This document shows, one piece after another, positions 19,217 through 26,521 of a stretch of DNA of 64,000 nt; the first letter of the stretch is position 1; each line of letters starts with the position of its first letter. Source of the stretch: Flaviramulus sp. BrNp1-15. GTDB taxonomy: Bacteria > Bacteroidota > Bacteroidia > Flavobacteriales > Flavobacteriaceae. Below the pieces are notes generated by a model. That model ran no database searches, was not told the origin of the DNA, and saw nothing but the letters and a program-made list of their open reading frames with translations. The stretch is taken from the NCBI RefSeq assembly GCF_022259695.1, contig NZ_CP092099.1, forward strand, positions 3,370,001-3,434,000, in the 5' to 3' direction. Made by a program: the position numbers and the translations under genes.

Positions 19217-20263
19217 TTAGTTATTAAATCGATTAATATCTATTTCTTCATCAAGAGTAATTCCGTTTTCTATAAAATTATAGAGTTTATTAGCAACATA
19301 AGGTCCAATCATCACACCACGTGTTCCTAAACCGTTTAATACATACATATTTTTATGTGTTGAATGCTGGCCAACAAGAGGTCTTCTATCTTTAACAGTT
19401 GGTCTAACACCTGCAACTTGATTAACCACTTTAAAAGAACAAGTAATTAGCTTTTTAAGCTTAATTAACAACTCTTCTTTACCCGACTCGGAAATTTGGT
19501 TTGTTAAGTCTTTCCAATTATAAGTGGCTCCAACAATATATAAATCGTATTTTAAAGGGATTAAAAACACCCCAGCCTTTAAAACAAAATCTATTTTTAA
19601 ATCTGGTGCATGTATTATAACTAATTCTCCTTTTGCAGGAACTAATGGTAAGTGATTAAAATAAGGGTTTTGTTTAATACCATAACCTTCTGCAAAAACA
19701 ATATGTTTAGCGTTAATATTTTTATAGCTTATGGTAGTGTTGTCAATTTTCAGATTATTATAATTAAAGTCTTCTTCAAGCAATAAATCATGTTTTAGCA
19801 AATCTGTTTTGTAGGCTTCAATCATAGTTTTCACATCTATTCTTCCTGTTTCTAAAACTTCACCAAAACCAAAAGGTGCATTTATAGCGTCATTATTATT
19901 TTTAATTATAGTAGTTGAAAGATATTCTGAAAGTAAAGGTTTGTCTGAAGCAGCAAACCAATCGTTTTGTTCTTCAAGAGATGCAAATTTCCTGTAAACT
20001 GGGATTTTATAATCTAATTTCACATGGAGTCTTTTCTCTAAATTAGCATAAAGTGACAATGCAATATCTAATTGTTCTTTACTTTTCCAAACTGATGTAA
20101 AACGCTTTAACACAACAGGATTATATAATCCACCAGCAACCGTTGAAGATTGTTGTGATGTATTATCAAATACCACAAAAGTTTTATTATTAGACTTTAA
20201 TTGCTCACAAAAACTAATACCAGCAATTCCAATACCAACAATAATGTAATCTACTTGCATCAT
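19217..20263 (-). CDS. FAD-dependent oxidoreductase, DAO family
   Basis: About 348 residues from ATG at 20263 (MMQVDYIIVG). An upstream in-frame ATG at 20323 would place the N-terminus inside the terminator hairpin of the gldN transcript and is rejected. The FAD-binding Rossmann motif GIGIAG is at the N-terminus; a middle substrate domain follows, and the C-terminal VAGVRPTVKDRRPLVG and GLGTRGVMIGPYVA segments are typical of D-amino-acid oxidase, glycine oxidase and MnmC-C relatives. The substrate is unknown. It lies directly downstream of the T9SS core genes but is separated from them by a strong terminator. Confidence 0.85.
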   Translation of the reverse strand: MMQVDYIIVGIGIAGISFCEQLKSNNKTFVVFDNTSQQSSTVAGGLYNPVVLKRFTSVWKSKEQLDIALSLYANLEKRLHVKLDYKIPVYRKFASLEEQNDWFAASDKPLLSEYLSTTIIKNNNDAINAPFGFGEVLETGRIDVKTMIEAYKTDLLKHDLLLEEDFNYNNLKIDNTTISYKNINAKHIVFAEGYGIKQNPYFNHLPLVPAKGELVIIHAPDLKIDFVLKAGVFLIPLKYDLYIVGATYNWKDLTNQISESGKEELLIKLKKLITCSFKVVNQVAGVRPTVKDRRPLVGQHSTHKNMYVLNGLGTRGVMIGPYVANKLYNFIENGITLDEEIDINRFNN

Positions 20264-20308
20264 ACTGCGAAGATAATTAGAAAAGAATTCCAACTTGGAA
20301 AGAAACAA

Positions 20309-20345
20309 TAAAAAAACGCTCACTAAAAAGTGAGCGTTTTTTTAT
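20309..20345 (-). terminator. Terminator at the end of the gldKLMN transcript
   Basis: Perfect stem ACGCTCACT/AGTGAGCGT with an AAA loop, flanked by A and T runs on both sides. On the minus strand it follows gldN by about 20 bp. Confidence 0.85.
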
Positions 20346-20362
20346 TCTAATTGACTTTAAAA

Positions 20363-21253
20363 TTAGTATGTCCACATATCTAATTCAAAATCTCTAATTT
20401 TATCTTTAATCCTTTCAGATTCTAATAATTGCATTAAAGCGTTCTCTGAAACATACTCGTTAACAGCTCTGTCGCCTTGTACATTTTCTTCTCTAAAAAT
20501 ATAACCATGAAAACGTCTTGCGTTTAATACATGATCGAAAGAAAATGGCATAGAACTATTTTCATTATTGAACGATTTTGCTTCATGTAAAACTTCTCTA
20601 GCATCTGGGAAAAATACCCAGAATAATGGTACTAAATCTGGCTCTGCTTCATCAATAAAGTTAACATCTGGTGCCACTGGAGCTATACCAAGTAATCGAT
20701 ATTTCATTTCAGCTTGACGCTTATCAAAATACCAAAGTCCTTTAATATGGTACTCCTTAATATCTGCAGCAGTTATATCTCTTCTATTGATATATTCTTT
20801 AGATAATTCTTCACCAGCATTTAATTGTTCAATACCGTATTCTGTAGTATCAATCATAACTAAAGCAGCTTCAATATCCTTTAGAGTTCGCTTTGTTGTA
20901 AAATAAGAATCATCATAGATATTTTTTATTTTGCCTTCTTTAATGCTCTTCATTAGAACATCGTATAATGATCGTCTATCACTACCAATATTATTTGTAT
21001 CTACTGGATAGTATAGTGGGAAGTTTGCACGTTCGTCAAGAACAATTTTCTCCCAAACCATTTTAGAAAACAAGATATCTCTATCGTCAACATAACCATA
21101 CTCTAATGGTTTATCATTGTCAACAGCCTTTTGAGCTTCTGTTCTTACACCTATTTCTTCAGGGCTTTTAGCATTTAATATATTAGCTTGCGCAAACATA
21201 GTTGATGCTGTAAAAACAGTTGCAACGGTTAATAAAAAACTCTTTAATTTCAT
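20363..21253 (-). CDS. gldN: Gliding motility / type IX secretion protein GldN (PorN)
   Basis: About 296 residues from the ATG at 21253, which gives a clean signal peptide (MKLKSFLLTVATVFTASTMFAQ); an ATG at 21289 would add 12 residues. The mature part contains the family features KMVWEKIVLDERANFPLYYP and PLFWVFFPDARE. GldN is a periplasmic protein that with the GldK lipoprotein forms the ring beneath the outer membrane in the T9SS. It is the last of gldK-L-M-N, 55 bp after gldM, and is followed by a strong terminator. Confidence 0.93.
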   Translation of the reverse strand: MKLKSFLLTVATVFTASTMFAQANILNAKSPEEIGVRTEAQKAVDNDKPLEYGYVDDRDILFSKMVWEKIVLDERANFPLYYPVDTNNIGSDRRSLYDVLMKSIKEGKIKNIYDDSYFTTKRTLKDIEAALVMIDTTEYGIEQLNAGEELSKEYINRRDITAADIKEYHIKGLWYFDKRQAEMKYRLLGIAPVAPDVNFIDEAEPDLVPLFWVFFPDAREVLHEAKSFNNENSSMPFSFDHVLNARRFHGYIFREENVQGDRAVNEYVSENALMQLLESERIKDKIRDFELDMWTY

Positions 21254-21308
21254 CTTATTATACATTTTTAATTTATTAGGTTTAACCAATGGTTAGTTCT
21301 AATAGTTC

Positions 21309-22871
21309 TTAGTTTGTTAACTCAACAAATACTGGAGATACTTTTTTAAGTATCACGCTAACTCCACTCGCTTTAGCTTCAATATCAAATATTTGAACAC
21401 CAGATCCACGTTTAGCTTTACGTAATGCACCTTTTGCTCTACTATCTAACTTATTTCCACTAACATTTATTGTTGGTTGTCCTGGAACTTTAAATTTAAA
21501 TCCTGTTACACGTAATGGTAATTCAAAATCAAAATCATCAAATTTCGCACCAATAGTAGAAATTTCAAGACTGTTACGTTGCATTTTTAATGCGCCGTCT
21601 TCACCTCTTATAGTTCCTGTTGGTTTTGGTAAATCTTTAATTCTAAATTTAGCATTATCACTTACTTTACCACCATCTGGCAAAGTACCAGTAACATTAA
21701 TAGTTACTTCTCTACCTTTAATTCTTGTAGCATCCATAACATAGCTACTGCCAGAACCTCTTGATAAACCTTGTGCGCTAGCTGTTACTTTATTATCTGG
21801 AATACCAGCAAATGAAATAGTCATCGGGTTTTTAACACCTCTATATACTACATTCATTTTATCTGCAGAAATAGTAGCAGAATTAGGTTTTGCAACCGTA
21901 GCGAATGATGATTTTACAGGTACTTCAACCTCTTCTCCATCTTGAGCAAAGATTAACTTACCTTCAATTTTATGTTCACCAACACCACCAGTTCCTATTT
22001 TTAACTTTACTTTACCATCTTCAATAGAGTATTGCTTTTCAGTAAGTTTTCTACCATCTAAAGTTAATTCAACTCTACTAGGTTTTGTTGAAGCATCTTT
22101 ACGACCTAATACAATTTGCCCATCAAATTGCTCACCATTAAAGTAAGCTGATTTAGATGTTTCCATTAAGGTTGTATAGTTTGTCATTGATACTTCACTA
22201 GAAAGCGTTCCTTGTAACATGTTTGATAAAACCTCAGACTCAGTAGTTTTAATATCTGATTGAAGTTGTGTCATTTTAGTTAACGATGCTACCAAAGGAA
22301 ATCCTTTGTAGTGATAGTCTAACCAGTCAACTTTTATACCATCTCTGTTAATTTCTTGTTCTGTACTGAACTTTTCTTTAACATCTTTTACAATGGTTTC
22401 CATACCCTTCTGTCCATCAAGTAAATTAACAACACCATCTCTAAAAGAATTGATTTGGTTTAAAAATTCTTGACCTTCAGGTTTTATTTTGTCTCCTTTA
22501 AAGAAATTTTGGTCTAGGTAATCACCTTTATCCATAATCTCATAATCGGTAGGGTCATCAACTGTTGCAGTCATTTTACCTTTTAATTCTTCTAAATAAG
22601 TATCAAACTTTTTTGCTAGTGCATCAATTTGATCTGCTTTAGATTTTAATGGTACATACTTTTCAGGTTGATCTGCAGCTTTTTGCTCTAAGTTGGCCAT
22701 AAAACTATCGTTACGCGATGTTGTGGCTTCATTAGATTCTGAAAGCTTCTCGTTCATTAATCCGAAGGCTGAAAGCACTTCTTTTGACATATTTAAAGCT
22801 AGCATCGCTATAAATATTAAATACATCAGATTAATCATTTTCTGTCTAGGTGATAAATTTCCTCCTGCCAT
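21309..22871 (-). CDS. gldM: Type IX secretion / gliding motor protein GldM (PorM)
   Basis: 520 residues starting MAGGNLSPRQKMINLMYLIF. A single N-terminal membrane helix (about 16-36) carries the conserved LNMSKEVLSAF segment; a long periplasmic part of four domains follows and ends in beta-rich D3/D4-type repeats. GldM with GldL forms the proton-driven rotary motor of the T9SS and gliding, spanning the periplasm to contact GldK/GldN. It lies 55 bp after gldL. Confidence 0.96.
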   Translation of the reverse strand: MAGGNLSPRQKMINLMYLIFIAMLALNMSKEVLSAFGLMNEKLSESNEATTSRNDSFMANLEQKAADQPEKYVPLKSKADQIDALAKKFDTYLEELKGKMTATVDDPTDYEIMDKGDYLDQNFFKGDKIKPEGQEFLNQINSFRDGVVNLLDGQKGMETIVKDVKEKFSTEQEINRDGIKVDWLDYHYKGFPLVASLTKMTQLQSDIKTTESEVLSNMLQGTLSSEVSMTNYTTLMETSKSAYFNGEQFDGQIVLGRKDASTKPSRVELTLDGRKLTEKQYSIEDGKVKLKIGTGGVGEHKIEGKLIFAQDGEEVEVPVKSSFATVAKPNSATISADKMNVVYRGVKNPMTISFAGIPDNKVTASAQGLSRGSGSSYVMDATRIKGREVTINVTGTLPDGGKVSDNAKFRIKDLPKPTGTIRGEDGALKMQRNSLEISTIGAKFDDFDFELPLRVTGFKFKVPGQPTINVSGNKLDSRAKGALRKAKRGSGVQIFDIEAKASGVSVILKKVSPVFVELTN

Positions 22872-22926
22872 GTTTAATTAGGTTTTTTTTGGTTAATTAA
22901 TAGTAATTTGGGATTAACGCTCCTAA

Positions 22927-23565
22927 TTAGTTTTTGTTCATTGCAGAAAGCATACCACCGTATACGCCATTTAAAGACGATAAGTTAGATGCTAAAGATT
23001 GCATTTGCTCTTTTAATTTACCAGCATTCTCAATAGATTCTTCATTGATAGTTGCTTGTTTATTAATACTCTCTAACTGTACTTTATATAAGCTGTTTAA
23101 AGATTCCATTTGAGCAGCAGCTAATGATAATTCTTCACCATATTTCTTGCTTGCTTCAATTGAATCTACAGTTGAAGACATATTTTTTGCAGCACCTTCA
23201 AAGTTTTTAATGCTATCTCCTAAACTAGATATTAATTCGCCATCAATTTTAGCTTCTTTTAATAAATCGTCTAATTTTTTAGATAATAAACCTTGTGCGC
23301 TTTCTTTTCCTTCTTTTTTACCTGCTTGTCCTCCAGCTAATTCTGGATATACTAAAGACCAATCTAACTCTTCATCAACAGGTTCGAATGCTGATAAAGC
23401 AAATATGATTGCTTCTGTTACAAGACCGATGGTTAACATTACGTTACCTGTTAAAGGTCCGATTTCAAAGTGAATAATTTTGAATAGTGCACCAACAATT
23501 ACAATTGCTGCTCCTAATCCGTAAGCCATATTCATGAACTTTTTACTTGCTTTTGACTTTGCCAT
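22927..23565 (-). CDS. gldL: Type IX secretion / gliding motor protein GldL (PorL)
   Basis: 212 residues with two membrane helices near 13-33 and 40-59 (MAYGLGAAIVIVGALFKIIH; VMLTIGLVTEAIIFALSAFE). The second contains the conserved Glu proposed in the family to carry protons. The rest is a cytoplasmic helical tail. GldL pentamers surround the GldM helix pair in the motor. An 87-bp spacer with a short palindrome precedes the gene. Confidence 0.96.
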   Translation of the reverse strand: MAKSKASKKFMNMAYGLGAAIVIVGALFKIIHFEIGPLTGNVMLTIGLVTEAIIFALSAFEPVDEELDWSLVYPELAGGQAGKKEGKESAQGLLSKKLDDLLKEAKIDGELISSLGDSIKNFEGAAKNMSSTVDSIEASKKYGEELSLAAAQMESLNSLYKVQLESINKQATINEESIENAGKLKEQMQSLASNLSSLNGVYGGMLSAMNKN

Positions 23566-23586
23566 AATTTTCGATTTTTAATTTTT

Positions 23587-23607
23587 AAGTAGGATCTACT
23601 TAAGTAG
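23587..23607. repeat. Palindromic spacer element between gldK and gldL
   Basis: Three half-sites AAGTAG-gat-CTACTT-AAGTAG in 21 bp make overlapping palindromes, including the perfect 12-mer CTACTTAAGTAG. It could be an operator or an mRNA hairpin setting the gldK to gldL ratio. Confidence 0.4.
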
Positions 23608-23652
23608 GTTAATAGTTATTTGTTAATTAAATTTGATTAGATTCTTAATTTG

Positions 23653-25020
23653 TTATTTTCCGTTTTTCGTTACTTGTGTCCCCATGTAATCTTGAACGGT
23701 TCTGAAACCTATATAACTTCTTGCTGAATCTGCGTATTCGTAATCTCTAGAACTAACTTGTAAAAAGTATGCTACATCTTTCCATGAACCACCTCTTACA
23801 ACTTTACGTTGATTATTATTATCGTTAACACTAGGATTTATTGTTGATGTATATTGATAAGCTGCAGGATCGTAAGATGCATTCACCCATTCTGATACAT
23901 TACCAGCCATATTATATAAATTATAATCATTTGGCTCGTAAGACTTTGCCTCTACAGTATATAATGCTTGGTCTGCTGCATAATCACCCCTTACAGGTTT
24001 AAAGTTTGCCATAAAGCAACTTGCATCACTTTTTGTGTAAGGTCCACCCCAAGGGTATGTTGCAGCTTGTAAACCACCTCTTGCGGCATATTCCCATTCT
24101 GCTTCAGATGGTAATCTAAATGTATTTACCAAAGCAGCTCCTTTTTTAGATTTTTGATATGAGTTTTTGTTTATTGTTCTCCACTCGCAAAATGCTTTAG
24201 CTTGCGCCCAAGTAACACCTACTACAGGATACTCACCATAGGCATCATGCCAGAAATAATCATTATGCATTGGCTCGTTATAAGAATAAGCGAAATCTCT
24301 AATCCAAACTGTAGTATCAGGATACACTTCTATTTCTTCTTTCTTGATAACATCTTTACGTTTTATACCTCTATTTCTAGCAGCTTCTTGAATATCCATG
24401 TAACTGAACTGGAACTTGAATTTTTTAACATCCCAAGTACGTTGCCCATTATAAGACTCTTCTAGAGGTAAATACATGGTATCCATAACTTCAGTATAGT
24501 ATTCGTCAGGATATTCTGATGTATCAAAAACTAAATCAACATCTTTGTTTAGTTTTCTACCTTCATATCCTGTTGGACCTAAACCTGTATAGTTTTCGAA
24601 CATATATTTTTCGTAAACAGACATATTAGCTGTATCTGCATCTTTAAATGCATACTCACCAATACCACCATCTTCAGGTACTTTACCAACCTCATCTGCT
24701 AAAATGGCTAATTTCATTCTAACAATTGAGTCTCTTACCCAGTGAACGAATTGACGGTATTCACTGTTTGTTATTTCTGTAGCATCCATATAAAAGGCTC
24801 TAACAGTAACTGTTTTTGAAGGCGCATCTGCTATACCTGCAAGATCATCATCTGCTTTACCCATGATAAATGCTCCACCCGGAATAAGTTCCATACCATA
24901 TGGCTTTTCGGGATGCCATTTTTTTCCTTTAACACCTACTAGCTCGCCTCTATCTTTAGAGCCACAACTAGACAGTATTGCTAATACTGAGGTTAATAAT
25001 ATAAACTTCTTAATATCCAT
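23653..25020 (-). CDS. gldK: Gliding motility lipoprotein GldK (PorK)
   Basis: 455 residues with a lipoprotein signal peptide (ILTSVLAILSSCGSKDRGE, lipobox Cys near residue 19). It carries a formylglycine-generating-enzyme-like fold (FIMGKADDD, FRLPSEAEWEYAARGG, VVRGGSWKD near the C-terminus), used in this family as a structural rather than catalytic unit. GldK anchors the GldN ring to the outer membrane in the T9SS. It is the first gene of gldK-L-M-N. Confidence 0.96.
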   Translation of the reverse strand: MDIKKFILLTSVLAILSSCGSKDRGELVGVKGKKWHPEKPYGMELIPGGAFIMGKADDDLAGIADAPSKTVTVRAFYMDATEITNSEYRQFVHWVRDSIVRMKLAILADEVGKVPEDGGIGEYAFKDADTANMSVYEKYMFENYTGLGPTGYEGRKLNKDVDLVFDTSEYPDEYYTEVMDTMYLPLEESYNGQRTWDVKKFKFQFSYMDIQEAARNRGIKRKDVIKKEEIEVYPDTTVWIRDFAYSYNEPMHNDYFWHDAYGEYPVVGVTWAQAKAFCEWRTINKNSYQKSKKGAALVNTFRLPSEAEWEYAARGGLQAATYPWGGPYTKSDASCFMANFKPVRGDYAADQALYTVEAKSYEPNDYNLYNMAGNVSEWVNASYDPAAYQYTSTINPSVNDNNNQRKVVRGGSWKDVAYFLQVSSRDYEYADSARSYIGFRTVQDYMGTQVTKNGK

Positions 25021-25064
25021 AGAAAACTCGAGGTTAATTATTTAAGCTTCATTTTTGAGAGCGT

Positions 25065-25094
25065 AAACATATTTATATATTTTTTAAAAAACAA
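25065..25094 (-). promoter_or_regulatory. Likely gldK operon promoter
   Basis: On the minus strand TTG (25094-25092) is 19 bases from TATGTTTA (25072-25065), one mismatch from TAnnTTTG. The predicted start is about 35-40 bases before the gldK ATG. Confidence 0.5.
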
Positions 25095-25113
25095 CTTTTT
25101 ATCCAAAAAATTT

Positions 25114-25145
25114 ACATTTCATCGTGAAAAAAATACATTTTACCG
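25114..25145. promoter_or_regulatory. Direct repeat (21-bp period) upstream of the gldK promoter
   Basis: ACATTTCATCG at 25114 and ACATTTTACCG at 25135 on the plus strand are spaced exactly 21 bp, two helical turns. This is the geometry of sites for LytTR-type regulators. The pair ends about 20 bp upstream of the proposed -33 element. Confidence 0.45.
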
Positions 25146-25177
25146 ATAAAATCAACTGTTTGACCATGATTTGTCTA

Positions 25178-26344
25178 TTACACACAATTCTTTCTGAAGG
25201 CTTTATACCAACGATCTGGCACCTTATTATTACTAGCATCAAGGTAATCTTGATGCATGCATGGTAATAACGTGTGTCTTTTCAATTTATTATTAACTTC
25301 CTTTAAAAAAGGGATTTCAATCCACCATCTACCTGTTTTATTACTCTTATAAAACACCAATTCCTGAGATTCTACCAATGTGATAAACTTTTGATAGCTA
25401 TTATCATCTGAAAAATCATCATCTTTAATTCTGAAGTTAACTCCTTCAATAAAATACCAAATCATTTGCGAGACTAGCATAGATGTAATCTCATCATCCT
25501 TTGAGGGTTTATATTCATAAATTCCAAAAGAAGTTACTTTATTACTAATGCCTGCATAACGTGCAATGGCACAAATTTCTTTTCCGTCTAAGCCATTTGG
25601 CGAATACTTTTGATTTAAACTAACTTCTGACCCTTTAACCGAAGACAAATCAACACTTACAATATTAGCATCTCTCAAAACAGGCTCAACTAAAGTAATA
25701 TCTTTTGATACTTGACCCAATCTATAAGATTCAAAATACAAGCTATCCATTAAATCTATTTCTTCTTGCGAATTAAAATAAGTTTGATAGCCAATAGTTG
25801 CATAATTGAATAGATTATAAGGTTGATCTAAAATTATTTTTCCAACAAAACTATTATTCTTTATAGGTTTTGTAGAATCTCCCAGATTAAACTTTGCATC
25901 TATATTTACAATATTAACCATAGGTATTAAATCATCATAAGCCCTATAATTTGCGTAAGTAAGGTCTTGTGAACCACCTAATATAACAGGTATAATATTT
26001 TTTTTCACTAAAATGTTTACAGCTTCTTTTACGGCAAAGTAGGTATCTTCTACACTTTCGCCTTTTTCAATATCTCCTAAATCTGCAACAATTGTATTCC
26101 AACTTCCTGGAAAAAGACCATAAAAAGATTTTCTAATTTCATTAAGCTGAAACTCTTCACCTATATAATTTACATCATTTCTATTTTCTAGAACACCAAA
26201 TATGGCAACATTAACATCATCTAAATCTGGTATTCCTGTTTGTGCGGAGTGAATTTTAAGCTTTCTTCCTAATGCCTGTGGTGAAAGCAACTCGTTATGA
26301 GCTAATACTAAATCTGAAACTGGAGATAGAAAATTAAAGTTCAT
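25178..26344 (-). CDS. Arginase/formimidoylglutamase-fold protein, probable pseudoenzyme
   Basis: 388 residues with the ureohydrolase fold recognisable in order: IPVILGGSQD (119-127), VNIDAKFN (146-153), NIVSVDLSS (227-235) and GLDGKEICAIARYAG. In active members these hold the two-manganese ligands GG[DS]H, DAHxD and DxD. Here His is Gln126, the second His is Lys151, Asp is Asn153 and the last Asp is Ser234, so four of six ligands are lost. Annotation as formimidoylglutamase would therefore be misleading. A C-terminal extension of about 70 residues (after FRIKDDDF) is rich in aromatic and basic residues. It lies 157 bp upstream of gldK on the same strand, which suggests a link to secretion or gliding. 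Confidence 0.8.
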   Translation of the reverse strand: MNFNFLSPVSDLVLAHNELLSPQALGRKLKIHSAQTGIPDLDDVNVAIFGVLENRNDVNYIGEEFQLNEIRKSFYGLFPGSWNTIVADLGDIEKGESVEDTYFAVKEAVNILVKKNIIPVILGGSQDLTYANYRAYDDLIPMVNIVNIDAKFNLGDSTKPIKNNSFVGKIILDQPYNLFNYATIGYQTYFNSQEEIDLMDSLYFESYRLGQVSKDITLVEPVLRDANIVSVDLSSVKGSEVSLNQKYSPNGLDGKEICAIARYAGISNKVTSFGIYEYKPSKDDEITSMLVSQMIWYFIEGVNFRIKDDDFSDDNSYQKFITLVESQELVFYKSNKTGRWWIEIPFLKEVNNKLKRHTLLPCMHQDYLDASNNKVPDRWYKAFRKNCV

Positions 26345-26445
26345 TTATTAAAACAGCTATTTACTTCTAGTGATTGAAATTTTGAATTCACACAAATATC
26401 AATAGAATAAATGAGTTTTTAATTACCTATTTGTTAAAAATATCC

Positions 26446-26490
26446 GATGAAATGCAAATATTTGACAAAACTTTATACAGTTTTGACAAA
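26446..26490. promoter_or_regulatory. Motif cluster upstream of the ureohydrolase-like gene
   Basis: GATGAAATGC (26446-26455) is followed by a direct repeat TTTGACAAA at 26461 and 26482, again with a 21-bp period. Nothing else is visible in this 177-bp gap. Confidence 0.35.
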
Positions 26491-26521
26491 AACACTAAAT
26501 ACTAGACTTTTAGAAAATCAA

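Noticed and set aside
20264-20323. N-terminal extension of the FAD oxidoreductase to 20323
   Set aside because: The extension lies inside the terminator stem at 20309-20345 and precedes the natural FAD-binding start MMQVDYIIVG.
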